Part shown: positions 26,751 to 35,735 of the stretch, piece by piece
Numbering within the stretch: the stretch's first letter is position 1
Layout of the letters: every line of letters starts with the position of its first letter
Source of the DNA: Gemmatimonadota bacterium
GTDB lineage: Bacteria > Gemmatimonadota > Gemmatimonadetes > Gemmatimonadales > Gemmatimonadaceae
Direction: 5' to 3'
NCBI GenBank assembly: GCA_040388625.1
Contig: JAZKBK010000004.1
Location: 620,001-684,000 of the forward strand
DNA: 64,000 bases
The notes under the pieces: generated by a model
What the model was told of the DNA's origin: nothing
Databases searched by the model: none
What the model saw: only the letters and a program-made list of their open reading frames with translations
Made by a program: the position numbers and the translations under genes

Positions 26751-28737
26751 GGGTGGCCGGGACGTTGCCAGGGGTGCCGTCGAGCATTGCAATCACGGAG
26801 TATCTCCCGGCCTCGCCTGACGGGGCGATGATCCAACGCTTGCGATCCGGAAAGCGCGCATGAATGGCCGCCATCGCCGACGCATCACCGTACCGTGCGA
26901 CAATGGGTCCGTCTCCGAGTGGAACACCGCTCCACAGGAATCCGCTCGCGTAGTCGGCATAATCGTTGGGCGGGTTCCCGTTTTTCACAAATATCAGACC
27001 GTGCTGCATAGCGTTGTCGCCAATCAGTCTACCGACGTCGGCGCTCACGCCGCGGTAACGCCGATACTTCCCGGTCCCTCGCCACACCGTGATCTGAAAG
27101 AAGCCGACGAACGCGAGCAGGAGCGCGACTGACGCGACGCGCGTCTGATCGATCCCAATGCCGTCTGCCAGCGCGCGTACTCCCAACGCCGTCAGCGCCG
27201 CAAAGGGCACCAGTGTCTGATACCAGTAGCGCGGCCCCAGATCGGCGCCGCTGTACCAGTACAGCGTCGGCGGCACAAGGACCGCTACGATGAGGCAGAT
27301 CCAGAGCCACATCCCACGCACTGTCTTCCCCAGCGCGAGCATGACGATGAACAGCGCGGCACCGCCAAGCCACCCGAACAGCTCGGTATCGATAATACTC
27401 AGATTCAGATTCAGGTGAATCGCGGCTTCCAGGGGGCTGTGACCAGGGAGGATGTCGTTCGCCCAACCGATGTTGCCCTTGTCCGGTCCGAAACCCAGTG
27501 AATTGGATCCCGGATAGAACGTGAGATCAAAGAACATCTGCACCGGATCGCGGAATGCATTTCCGGTGAGAATCCTATTGTTGACGAAGAAGAGCGAGCC
27601 GACAGCGGAACTCGCGCCGACTGCCACCGCAACGGCAGCGGCACGAACGCGCGCACCGAATGCACCCATACACATCGCAAGCACGATGACGCCCACGCTG
27701 ACGGACTCGACGGGGCGGGTGAGAAACAGCAGGCCGAGCGCCAGGCCGCCGATGAATGCCCATCGGATTCGCGCTCCCTTCTGCAGCTCGAGCGCACTCA
27801 GCAGTGCCAGAAGTGCGCAGACAATGCTGAGCGGGTGTGCCATGTATGTCGAGCCGACCGTCACGTAGAGCGGCGACGTCGCGAGCAGCAAAGCCGCCAG
27901 GAGCGCGGTGGACGAGCGGTGAACGCGCCTGACCACGGCGTACGCGAGCAGAACGCCTGCGCCCGAAAGCAACGGGTTGAGTATCCATGGGACGCCCGCG
28001 AGTACACCAAGCGCAAGCACCAGAGGCCAGCCCGGTGGAAATACGCTGAACCACTTGCCGTCGTGCACCATTATCAGAAACTGCCGGAACAACTCGGGCG
28101 CCGGCGGCGTATCGAGATAGACGCGACCGTGCGCATACGTTTTCGCCTGGAAGAGATAGGCGACTTCATCAGGCACGTGCGGGATCTGGTGGAACGTCAG
28201 TAATGCAACCGTACCGCACGCGAGAGTCGTGAACGCCGCTGCAACACCAACGATCACCCACGCCTTGCGGCCATCCGCATCGAGCAGCGCCGACACCGCC
28301 GGGCCCCGCGGAATGCTGCGCGCTGCGAATACGATGCACGCCAGTCCGGCGGCGTGCATCGCGGCAGTGAGAATCAGGTGGATGCCATAGCCGACCGGGT
28401 CGCGTGACACCAGCGTGGTCGCGAGCACCCAGATGACGCACACAGACACCGCGACTCCGGCAGCACGGTGTGACGCAGTGAGGCTTCGGTACGACCTCGT
28501 GAGTCCGACGGTAGCAGCGAGCGCGACGAACAGGAGAATTGCAATCGCCAGTGGGTGCTGCCGCAGCTCGGCCGGCGCACCAAACCCGAATTGCCACGCA
28601 CCTGGCGAGTACAGCGCGATTGCCGCCTGTTCGCCTGCTATCGCGACAAGCATCCACACAATCGCCGCGATCATATTCGATCGCGCCGCTTCCGGTGCCT
28701 GCGCTACGACCTCAGCTTGCGCGACGTCGACAGACAT
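26725..28737 (-). CDS. Large polytopic membrane glycosyltransferase-like protein (GT-C type)
   Basis: 670 residues, about 12 or more hydrophobic segments. A conserved acidic loop IPHVPDEVAYLFQAKTYAHGR lies after several helices, similar to the D-E loop of ArnT/PMT-like proteins. The C-terminal 120 residues form a soluble domain. The ATG at 28737 overlaps the previous methyltransferase gene by 26 bases. The product is probably a membrane transferase using polyprenyl-linked sugar. Confidence 0.7.
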   Translation of the reverse strand: MSVDVAQAEVVAQAPEAARSNMIAAIVWMLVAIAGEQAAIALYSPGAWQFGFGAPAELRQHPLAIAILLFVALAATVGLTRSYRSLTASHRAAGVAVSVCVIWVLATTLVSRDPVGYGIHLILTAAMHAAGLACIVFAARSIPRGPAVSALLDADGRKAWVIVGVAAAFTTLACGTVALLTFHQIPHVPDEVAYLFQAKTYAHGRVYLDTPPAPELFRQFLIMVHDGKWFSVFPPGWPLVLALGVLAGVPWILNPLLSGAGVLLAYAVVRRVHRSSTALLAALLLATSPLYVTVGSTYMAHPLSIVCALLALLSALELQKGARIRWAFIGGLALGLLFLTRPVESVSVGVIVLAMCMGAFGARVRAAAVAVAVGASSAVGSLFFVNNRILTGNAFRDPVQMFFDLTFYPGSNSLGFGPDKGNIGWANDILPGHSPLEAAIHLNLNLSIIDTELFGWLGGAALFIVMLALGKTVRGMWLWICLIVAVLVPPTLYWYSGADLGPRYWYQTLVPFAALTALGVRALADGIGIDQTRVASVALLLAFVGFFQITVWRGTGKYRRYRGVSADVGRLIGDNAMQHGLIFVKNGNPPNDYADYASGFLWSGVPLGDGPIVARYGDASAMAAIHARFPDRKRWIIAPSGEAGRYSVIAMLDGTPGNVPATHGNQLDNR

Positions 28738-29446
28738 ACAGTATGTGCGGATACGGGAGCACGTCGTTCATCCGATGCATCGCAACGTCGAAGCCGAGGC
28801 CGCTCAGAATCGTCACCAGCTCGTCGGGCGGCCAGTAATGAATGGGTTCCATTCCGACCAGCAGGCGATCGAGCAGCAGCGTGAAGAGCATCTTGTAACG
28901 CGGCCGGTCGGCAACATCCTTGATTATCACAATACCGCCCGGCCGGACGAGGCCGGCCACCGTCGCGAGAAACCCTCGCACTCGCGATTGCGGCAGATGA
29001 TGCAGGAGATCAAGCATGTAGATGGCGTCGAACTGCCGCTCGCTGGTCCACGTAGTGACGTCACTCGCCTCATACGCAACGTTGGTCAGCTCGAGGTACT
29101 CCGCGCTTGTCGTAGCGGCAGCGACACGTCCTGGATCGAGGTCGACAGCAACAATTTGCAGGTCCGGCTTCGTCATCGCGTAGAACAGCGAGAAAAGACC
29201 GAAACCGCAACCCAGATCCAGAACGTCGCCACAATCGGGAAGATACTGGCCGATCTCTTCGAGAAACGGCTGCCGGACGATCGCGAAGCGCACGCGCGAA
29301 TACGCACGCGCGATCGGACTCCGGAAGCTGTGTATCACATCCCGGATCGCACTCGCACCCGTTGCTCGACCATGCAACGTGCGCGACGACCTTGGCTCAC
29401 GCATACGCGCGGGCACCGGTTCGGTGGGGTTTTCAGCGGATGTCAA
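28712..29446 (-). CDS. Class I SAM-dependent methyltransferase
   Basis: 244 residues. Motif I is VLDLGCGFGLFSLFYAM, the acidic strand is IVAVDLDPGRV, motif II is DAIYMLDLLHHLP and motif III is GLVRPGGIVIIKDV. The core region is typical of Methyltransf_12/25 enzymes. It lies between the UbiA-like transferase and the large membrane protein, so a lipid-linked or polymer sugar is a plausible acceptor, not proven. It overlaps the downstream gene by 26 bases. Confidence 0.82.
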   Translation of the reverse strand: MTSAENPTEPVPARMREPRSSRTLHGRATGASAIRDVIHSFRSPIARAYSRVRFAIVRQPFLEEIGQYLPDCGDVLDLGCGFGLFSLFYAMTKPDLQIVAVDLDPGRVAAATTSAEYLELTNVAYEASDVTTWTSERQFDAIYMLDLLHHLPQSRVRGFLATVAGLVRPGGIVIIKDVADRPRYKMLFTLLLDRLLVGMEPIHYWPPDELVTILSGLGFDVAMHRMNDVLPYPHILYVCRRRAS

Positions 29447-29455
29447 GTCGGAGCC

Positions 29456-30439
29456 TCAAACAACGTGGTAGAGCGTCGCAGCGCAGTAGACCGCCCAGAG
29501 CCCCACATCTATGAGGAGCGCACGATCAGTGAACAGGGTGCCCGCCGGATCGCCACCGTGGCTGCGTCGTACGAGATACAGATATCGAAACACTCCATAC
29601 AGGACGAACACGGTGCTGTAGCTCAGCGCTTCCGAGCCGACGGCCAGTGCCGTCGACGATGAGATCGTGTACATGATGTACGACACGATGGTAACGGACA
29701 GCAGAATCCCGGAGATCTGATCCAGGGTCTCGGCGTCGTATTGTCTGAGGACCGCACGGTGTTCACCGGAGCCATCCCCAAGCAGGGTAAGCTCGTGCCG
29801 GCGCTTGGTGAACCCCAGATAAAGTGACAGCAGCCCGCCGCAAAGAAGCAGCCAGACCGAAGCGTGCACGCCGATCGCGGCTACTCCAGCCAGAAGGCGC
29901 AGTACGAAAAACGCTGCGATAGCGAAGACGTCCACGAGCACCACACGCTTGAGCAGCAAGGAGTAGATGACGTTGAGACCGGCGTACGAAACAAGCACCA
30001 GAGCGAGCAGCGGTGCGATAAAGGCGCCGAGCGCCAGCGATGCAAACACCAACACCGAGCCGAGCACGATGCCGGTGCGGCGACTCACTCGGCCTGCTGC
30101 TATCGGACGGTTGCGCTTGGTCGGGTGTGCGCGGTCTGCGCTGGAGTCGGAAACGTCATTCCAGCAATAGATGCCACTCGCGATCAGGCAGAAGCACACA
30201 AATGCACCGAATGCGTGGTCCCTGGCCGAGCTGTTCGTCGCGAGTCCGGAGAAGAGGAGAGGAGCGAGCACGAATCCGTTCTTGATCCACTGCCGCGGGC
30301 GCAGCAGGAGCACGAGATCCGAAAAGCGCGCGAACGCGCCGGAGCGCGCCGGCGCTGTATCAGGCCCGAGGCCGGGCGAGACATCAGGCGAGACATCACG
30401 CGCTGCTCCATCGTCGATGCTGACCACCCGAGCCTTCAC
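29456..30439 (-). CDS. Decaprenyl-phosphate phosphoribosyltransferase-like protein (UbiA family)
   Basis: 327 residues, eight or nine membrane helices. The first conserved block is LLLRPRQWIKNGFVLAPLLF, the second NDVSDSSADRAHPTKRNRP with the N-D-x-x-D-x-x-x-D metal/diphosphate motif. These are the marks of the Rv3806c branch of UbiA, which makes decaprenylphosphoryl-5-phosphoribose, the first step to decaprenylphosphoryl-arabinose in mycobacteria. A second acidic motif, YDAETLDQISG, follows about 130 residues later. Its presence among GT-C genes suggests a lipid-linked pentose donor. The stop and start of its neighbours overlap as ATGA at 30439. Confidence 0.85.
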   Translation of the reverse strand: MKARVVSIDDGAARDVSPDVSPGLGPDTAPARSGAFARFSDLVLLLRPRQWIKNGFVLAPLLFSGLATNSSARDHAFGAFVCFCLIASGIYCWNDVSDSSADRAHPTKRNRPIAAGRVSRRTGIVLGSVLVFASLALGAFIAPLLALVLVSYAGLNVIYSLLLKRVVLVDVFAIAAFFVLRLLAGVAAIGVHASVWLLLCGGLLSLYLGFTKRRHELTLLGDGSGEHRAVLRQYDAETLDQISGILLSVTIVSYIMYTISSSTALAVGSEALSYSTVFVLYGVFRYLYLVRRSHGGDPAGTLFTDRALLIDVGLWAVYCAATLYHVV

Positions 30440-31416
30440 GCCTCCACGCTCTCCAGAATCGAGCGTTGATCGGCGATAACGTCGCTGATGATCCGGGACA
30501 ACGGAGTACGTGGACGGAAGCCGATCGTCTGCTCGAGGCGCGACAGATCCGGCACACGACGCGGCATGTCTTCGAACCCAACGGCATACGCTTCATCGTA
30601 TGGCACGCGCACGATCGGTGAAGAGCTATCCGCCGCCTCACGCACCAGCTCCGCGAGACGCATGATCGTAACTTCCTCGTCGTTCCCGACATTATAGGCT
30701 CGGCCCGGTGCCGAGGGCGTGCGCATCAGCCGCACGACTGATTCGACAGCGTCGGAGACGTGTCCGAAACAGCGTGACTGAGTACCTGGCCCGTACACCG
30801 TGATCGGCTCGCCGCGCACTGCCTGCGACGCAAAATTCGGCACCACCATGCCGTACCGGCCAGTCTGGCGGGGGCCAACGGTGTTGAAGAAACGCACGAT
30901 GATCACGGGCACGTTACGCTCGCGCATGTATGCCAGCCCGAGCCATTCGTCCAGCGCCTTGGAGCACGCGTAAGCCCACCGTGAGTGAGTGGTCGATCCA
31001 AGTACGAGGTCGTCGTCTTCTCGAAACGGTGTGTGCAGACTCTTTCCGTATACTTCCGACGTCGACGCAAGGATCACGAGCTTCTGCTTACGGGCCGCTG
31101 CGTCGAGTACCACTTCGGTTCCGTGCACGTTCGTCGTTATCGTCCTTACCGGGCTTTCGACGATGAGTCGCACACCGACCGCTGCGGCGAGGTGTACCGT
31201 GCAGTCGCATCTATCCACCAGCTCGGACACCAGCGCGGCGTTCGTCACCGATCCGATATGGTACGTGAATCCGGCACGACCAACCAGGTGCTCGATGTTG
31301 TCCATCGAGCCCGTCGACAAGTCATCGAGAATGATCACCTGATGACGGTCGTCGAGCAGCCGGGTCGCGAGGTGCGAGCCGATAAAACCTGCGCCGCCGG
31401 TAATGAATACCTTCAT
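30436..31416 (-). CDS. NAD-dependent nucleotide-sugar epimerase/dehydratase
   Basis: 326 residues, extended SDR fold. The NAD motif MKVFITGGAGFIGSHLA is at the N-terminus, and the active-site set is STSEVYG followed by Y-x-x-x-K in YACSK. The substrate-binding segment is RFFNTVGPRQTGRYGMVVP. The closest family relatives are UDP-glucuronate decarboxylase-like and UDP-glucose 4-epimerase-like enzymes, and the exact reaction is open. Coupled by ATGA overlaps to the GT4 gene upstream and the UbiA-like gene downstream. Confidence 0.83.
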   Translation of the reverse strand: MKVFITGGAGFIGSHLATRLLDDRHQVIILDDLSTGSMDNIEHLVGRAGFTYHIGSVTNAALVSELVDRCDCTVHLAAAVGVRLIVESPVRTITTNVHGTEVVLDAAARKQKLVILASTSEVYGKSLHTPFREDDDLVLGSTTHSRWAYACSKALDEWLGLAYMRERNVPVIIVRFFNTVGPRQTGRYGMVVPNFASQAVRGEPITVYGPGTQSRCFGHVSDAVESVVRLMRTPSAPGRAYNVGNDEEVTIMRLAELVREAADSSSPIVRVPYDEAYAVGFEDMPRRVPDLSRLEQTIGFRPRTPLSRIISDVIADQRSILESVEA

Positions 31417-32738
31417 GCCGGGCCTCCGCTCGCGAGAGCATCAACAATGGACTTTTCGCCCTTCGCACTCGCCATGCGGCGAATGAGATCGAGATACTGG
31501 GGCATCACTGCTTCCTCACTCCAGTGCTCCGCGAACGCGCGCCGGCCTGCATTCGCCAGTGCCTCACGACGCTCCGGGAATTCCACCAGCTCGTGCATGG
31601 CCGCTTCCAGCTCGGCGCGATTCTCAAACAGCAGCCCTGCGTCTGCCGTTTCGACGATCTCGGGAAACGGCCCCAGCCGGCGCGCAATTACAGGCGTGCC
31701 CTTCCGAAAAGCTTCGATGATGATTATGCCGAACGTCTCGAAGCAAACCGACGGCACTATCAGCGCCAGCGCATGGTGATAGTACGATCCGAGCTGCTCG
31801 CCCGGCACTCGACCCAGAAAACGCACCCGGGGCATGTCGGCAGCAAGCGACCGTAGCGACGCGGCGTAGTCCCCGTCTCCGGCAATGAGCAGGTCAGGTC
31901 CATCGGTGCCCGCGAACGACGGAATGACGTCTTCGAGTCCCTTGATCTTCTCCAATCGCCCGACGAATAGAAAGAATGGACGACTGTGAGGTGACGGCGC
32001 CTCCGTCACCGGATCCGCCCCTGCACTGTCTTGCGGCAGGAAATACGGAATGACTTCCATGTCGCGCGGAAAGCCGAACTCGTGATGCTTGTCGCGACTG
32101 AACGCACTTTTCGCTATGAATGCATCGACATTGTCCAGCTCGCGGTCGAGCAGGCCCGTGGACCGCCACAGTTGCGGCGGTCTGCGATAGGACAGCACGC
32201 AGCGCACGCAGTCACGCGCATCGCATAGTTCACGGTTATAACGCCACAATACGTGGGTTGGGCACACGAGCCAGTGCTCATGGGCTTCGTACAGCGTGAC
32301 GCCACGCCCCTCTCGAAGCAACACCGGGCCGCCCACGAGCGATACGTTGTGAAAGAAGGTTACGTCGAACCCTTCACCGAGCAGGGCGCGAAGTTTTCGC
32401 CCGTGCACCACAGGGCGTCCAAACTGCTGCGTCAGAATCGGCGAGATGATTCCGAGCTTGCTTCGAAGCGTCACGACCTCGACGCCCGGGATGGACGCGC
32501 CAGGCGCTGGCTCGATTCCGCCATTCAGCGCCAGAAACGCATCCGCGTCGTGGACGACCGTGACCGAGTGGCCACGGCGCGCGAACGCCGCCGCGAGACG
32601 CTGCACACCGATCCCGTCTCCGCCAAAGTTGTATGGCGGATAGAAAGTGGTGAGCATGCAGATGCGAAGACGCCGTCCCGGGCCGCGTTCGCGGTCCGTA
32701 GCGTCATCGGTCTCCTGCGCGCCAGTAAACTCCGTCAC
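31413..32738 (-). CDS. Family 4 glycosyltransferase
   Basis: About 441 residues. GT4 N-terminal motif is LRICMLTTFYPPYNFGGDGIGV; the C-terminal nucleotide-binding half has FLFVGRLEKIKGLEDV and SVCFETFGIIIIEAFRKGTPVI with the E-x7-E pair. A cysteine-rich stretch (VCPTHVLWRYNRELCDARDC) in the acceptor domain is unusual but seen in some family members. The start is uncertain: the open frame reaches 32873, but a GTG at 32738 has GAGG about 10 bases upstream and leaves 26 residues before the fold. It heads the chain that runs through 30436 and 29456. Confidence 0.8.
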   Translation of the reverse strand: MTEFTGAQETDDATDRERGPGRRLRICMLTTFYPPYNFGGDGIGVQRLAAAFARRGHSVTVVHDADAFLALNGGIEPAPGASIPGVEVVTLRSKLGIISPILTQQFGRPVVHGRKLRALLGEGFDVTFFHNVSLVGGPVLLREGRGVTLYEAHEHWLVCPTHVLWRYNRELCDARDCVRCVLSYRRPPQLWRSTGLLDRELDNVDAFIAKSAFSRDKHHEFGFPRDMEVIPYFLPQDSAGADPVTEAPSPHSRPFFLFVGRLEKIKGLEDVIPSFAGTDGPDLLIAGDGDYAASLRSLAADMPRVRFLGRVPGEQLGSYYHHALALIVPSVCFETFGIIIIEAFRKGTPVIARRLGPFPEIVETADAGLLFENRAELEAAMHELVEFPERREALANAGRRAFAEHWSEEAVMPQYLDLIRRMASAKGEKSIVDALASGGPA

Positions 32739-32987
32739 TAACACAGGTCCTCGGTCGCTCAGCGATAAAATGGTCGTCGTAATACGGCGAAGCGATCCCG
32801 CCCAATTCCCAACTCGACGGAGCTGGAGACCATCGCCAGGATCAAGAACCATGCACGGCGAACCTGCTCGCAAAATTCGCGCTAAGTTATTGCAGTACCA
32901 GTAGATGCGCTTCGGATCAATTCAGCCGCGCTGCGCCTCGACCGATCGGGTGATGCTGCGATGCCACAGTTGTAGCGCCGCCGGGCC

Positions 32988-34016
32988 TCAGGCCATTGCA
33001 GCCGGTTGCCTCACGCCGTAATAGTCCCGGTACCAGTCGACAAACCGTTCCAACCCCACCGTGATGGATGTTTCCGGTCGGTACCCGACGTCGCGCTCGA
33101 GATCGGAAACGTCTGCGTACGTTGCCAGAACGTCGCCCGGTTGCATCGGCAAATACTTGCGTTTGGCGTGGATTCCAAGCTGGCGTTCGAGCACTTCGAC
33201 GAATTCGAGCAGCGGCACAGGATCGCTGTGGCCGATGTTGTAAACGCGATATGGCGCCGAGCTCGTTGCAGGATTCGGAGAATCACCCGACCAGTTGGGG
33301 TCGGGGGTTGCAGGCCTGGCGGCGACGCGCACCACGCCCTCGACAACGTCGTCGATGTACGTAAAGTCGCGCAGCATGTCGCCATTGTTATACAGCTCTA
33401 TCGGACGCCCTTCAACGATCGCACGAGTGAACTTGAAGTACGCCATGTCGGGCCTGCCGAACGGACCATACACGGTAAAGAAGCGAAGTGCAGTTATCGG
33501 GAGACGGAACAGGTGCGCGTAGCTGTGCGCCATGAGCTCCGATGCTTTTTTTGTCGCCGCGTACAGGCTCACCGGATGATCGACGCGCTGCTCCACGGAA
33601 AACGGAGTTGCGGTATTGGCTCCATAGACCGAGCTCGAAGACGCGTGCACGAGGTGCGAGACTCGGGCATGTCTGCACGCTTCGAGAATGTTCAGGAATC
33701 CGACCAGATTGCTGTCGGCATACGCGCCAGGATTCTCGAGTGAATAACGTACGCCCGCCTGCGCGGCGAGGTTGATGACGACGTCCGGACGGTGCTCTGC
33801 CATTGTTTTCGCGAGCAGCGGCGCATCACAGATGTCGCCGTGGACGAACCGGAACGACGAGCTCGGCGCCAACTCCGCCAGGCGTGCGAGCTTGAGCGAC
33901 GGGTCGTAGTAGTCGTTGAGGTTGTCGATGCCGACCACCGCATCCCCAGCTTCGAGCAGTCGCTTCGCGACGTGGAAGCCGATGAATCCAGCGGCCCCGG
34001 TCACCAGCGTCGTCAT
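32988..34016 (-). CDS. UDP-glucuronate 4-epimerase-like SDR
   Basis: 342 residues. The Rossmann motif is TLVTGAAGFIGFHVAKRLLEAG and the next segment DNLNDYYDPSLKLARL is specific to UDP-glucuronate/galacturonate 4-epimerases (LpsL/GAE type). The catalytic YxxxK is YAATKKA and RFFTVYGPFGRPDMAY is the substrate loop. The reaction would be UDP-glucuronate to UDP-galacturonate, giving an acidic sugar to the polysaccharide. It lies 249 bases upstream of the GT4 start and may share its transcript. Confidence 0.88.
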   Translation of the reverse strand: MTTLVTGAAGFIGFHVAKRLLEAGDAVVGIDNLNDYYDPSLKLARLAELAPSSSFRFVHGDICDAPLLAKTMAEHRPDVVINLAAQAGVRYSLENPGAYADSNLVGFLNILEACRHARVSHLVHASSSSVYGANTATPFSVEQRVDHPVSLYAATKKASELMAHSYAHLFRLPITALRFFTVYGPFGRPDMAYFKFTRAIVEGRPIELYNNGDMLRDFTYIDDVVEGVVRVAARPATPDPNWSGDSPNPATSSAPYRVYNIGHSDPVPLLEFVEVLERQLGIHAKRKYLPMQPGDVLATYADVSDLERDVGYRPETSITVGLERFVDWYRDYYGVRQPAAMA

Positions 34017-34212
34017 CCTTTATCCGCCATGAAGATCAAGGTGGGAACCTCACGTCGATCAGTGCGTGTGCCGACAGCGACCATCCGCTCGCGTCCAATA
34101 TTGGCTCCGGTCCGCGTATTGGCCAGCGCTGATTTGAGAGCTCCACCACGCACATGGTGTAACTCCGTACGCTACTGACGGAAGCTCACGGTGACACGCC
34201 GAAACGACAGAA

Positions 34213-34248
34213 GGGCCGGGGCAGCGTCACCTGCAGCTGCCCCGGCCC
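34213..34248 (-). terminator. Strong hairpin downstream of sigma factor gene
   Basis: A perfect 13-bp GC-rich stem (arms GGGCCGGGGCAGC and GCTGCCCCGGCCC) with a 10-base loop lies about 50-80 bases past the stop of the minus-strand sigma gene. On the minus strand it is followed by TTCTGTCGTTTC, a weak U-rich tail, consistent with an intrinsic terminator. Confidence 0.55.
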
Positions 34249-34261
34249 TCCGGACATCGCG

Positions 34262-34285
34262 CCGCCGTGGTCAGACCACGGCGGT
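34262..34285. terminator. Second hairpin behind the sigma factor gene
   Basis: An 11-bp perfect stem (CCGCCGTGGTC and GACCACGGCGG) with almost no loop lies between the sigma stop codon and the first hairpin. On the plus strand it is followed by TCTTTCC, so it looks oriented for plus-strand transcription; with its partner it may block transcription from both sides. Confidence 0.45.
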
Positions 34286-34295
34286 CTTTCCTGCG

Positions 34296-35192
34296 TTACG
34301 CCGCGAAGCTGCTCAGTGCGCGACCAACGTCACCTTCGCGCAGGCGCTTGAGCGCGCGATCGCGCAACTGACGAACGCGCTCGCGCGTGACGCCAAGCAT
34401 CGAGCCGATCTCTTCGAGCGTATGCTCCCGGCCGCCTTCGAGACCGAAGTACAGCTTGAGAACTTTCGCGTCGCGCGGTGGAAGCGTGCGCAGCGCGGTT
34501 TCGATCTCGTCATTGAGGAAGCGGTTCATCGCCTCTTCCTCGGTGTCCGGCATTTCATCAGCGACGAAACGCTCGATGAGTGAGCGATCGCCTTCCGGAT
34601 CCATCGGTGCATCGAGACGCACGTCGCCTGTATTGAGCGCGGCGAGCGACTGCACTACATCGACGGAGAGACCGGTGATCTGCGCCAGCTCGTTCGGCGT
34701 TGGCTCACGACGCAACTTCTGGCGCAGAATTTCCGACGCCTTGATGATGCGCGAGAGATCCGCGGTACGGTTGAGCGGAACGCGGACCGTGCGACCCTGG
34801 CGTGCGAGCGACGACAGGATTGCCTGACGAATCCACCACACTGCGTAGGAGATGAACTTCACTCCCTGATCCGGATCGAACTTGCGCGCAGCAGTGAGTA
34901 GACCGACGTTGCCCTCACCGATCAGATCGATGAGCGGAAGACCGCGGTTCTGGTATTTCTTTGCGACGGAAATGACGAAGCGCAAATTGCGCTTCACCAA
35001 TTCCTGGAGCGCATCGGGATCACCCGCGCGGATCTTGCGGGCGATGTCGATCTCTTCTGTGCCTTTGAGAAGTGGATATGTACTAACTTCGTACAGGTAC
35101 TGATCGAGAATGTCGCGCTCTGGCTCGCTCGGAGCGATGCCGGCCGGTGAGGTTCCAGTTCCTCGGCGGCGGCGTGGTTTGACTTCGGCCAT
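34296..35192 (-). CDS. rpoD: RNA polymerase sigma-70 factor, RpoD/SigA type
   Basis: 298 residues. Region 1.2 is ILDQYLYEVSTYPLLKGTEE; region 2 contains LRFVISVAKKYQNRGLPLIDLIGEGNVGLL and the -10-binding helix FISYAVWWIRQAILSSL; region 3 follows with EPTPNELAQITGLS; region 4.2 is TLEEIGSMLGVTRERVRQLRDRALKRLR. Region 1.1 is absent, so it is either a short primary sigma or a group 2 paralogue; the size fits SigA-like proteins of several phyla. An AGAGG ribosome-binding site lies 5 bases before the ATG. It is divergent from the tRNA cluster and ends at tandem hairpins. Confidence 0.88.
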   Translation of the reverse strand: MAEVKPRRRRGTGTSPAGIAPSEPERDILDQYLYEVSTYPLLKGTEEIDIARKIRAGDPDALQELVKRNLRFVISVAKKYQNRGLPLIDLIGEGNVGLLTAARKFDPDQGVKFISYAVWWIRQAILSSLARQGRTVRVPLNRTADLSRIIKASEILRQKLRREPTPNELAQITGLSVDVVQSLAALNTGDVRLDAPMDPEGDRSLIERFVADEMPDTEEEAMNRFLNDEIETALRTLPPRDAKVLKLYFGLEGGREHTLEEIGSMLGVTRERVRQLRDRALKRLREGDVGRALSSFAA

Positions 35193-35429
35193 GTTAGCCT
35201 CTTTACTCTATATGTATCAGACGCCGCTCTCGCGGCGCTGAAGTCGTGTGGATTGTATAACCCACTCAGACAGTGGGGTCGCGGTGCAAGATACCGGCCG
35301 AAGGGCCCGTGTCTAGACCCAGAAGTCGATGACATTTCTTGACTTTCGACATACCCCCGGATATCCTTCGCGGTTCCTACCGGGCAGGGGTTCGGACCGA
35401 GATTCTGGTCCGAATGTTTACCCGGTTTT

Positions 35430-35502
<73 letters not shown>

Positions 35503-35554
35503 CTGGGCGGAACGGCTGTTTGCAGTAGCAGGTGCCCCGAAGGTGGGGCGAAAT

Positions 35555-35627
35555 GCGGGAGTAGCTCAGTTGGTAGAGCACAACCTTGCCAAGGTTGGGG
35601 TCGCGGGTTCAAGTCCCGTCTCCCGCT
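35555..35627 (+). tRNA. tRNA-Gly (anticodon GCC)
   Basis: 73-base cloverleaf. Acceptor arms GCGGGAG/CTCCCGC, anticodon loop TTGCCAA (GCC), T-loop TTCAAGT with stem GCGGG/CCCGT, discriminator T. CCA not encoded. 52 bases after tRNA-Ala. Confidence 0.97.
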
Positions 35628-35645
35628 TGTATATGGGCAGGCGTG

Positions 35646-35702
35646 TAGGGGCAGGCCTCCGTGCCTGCCCCAAATACGGCAGACACGGGGGCCCTGCCCC
35701 TG
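35646..35702. repeat. Long imperfect palindrome (REP/MITE-like) between tRNA genes
   Basis: The two outer arms are AGGGGCAGGCCTCCGTGCCT and the roughly complementary segment ending GGGGGCCCTGCCCCT, around a CAAATAC centre. Inside the left arm a perfect 9-bp hairpin (GGGGCAGGC/GCCTGCCCC, 35648-35671) also forms. This nested palindrome is typical of REP-type interspersed repeats. It separates tRNA-Gly and tRNA-Val and lacks any coding capacity. Confidence 0.7.
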
Positions 35703-35735
35703 ATCGAAGGGATGGGCGCCAGGGCTGCGCATCGC

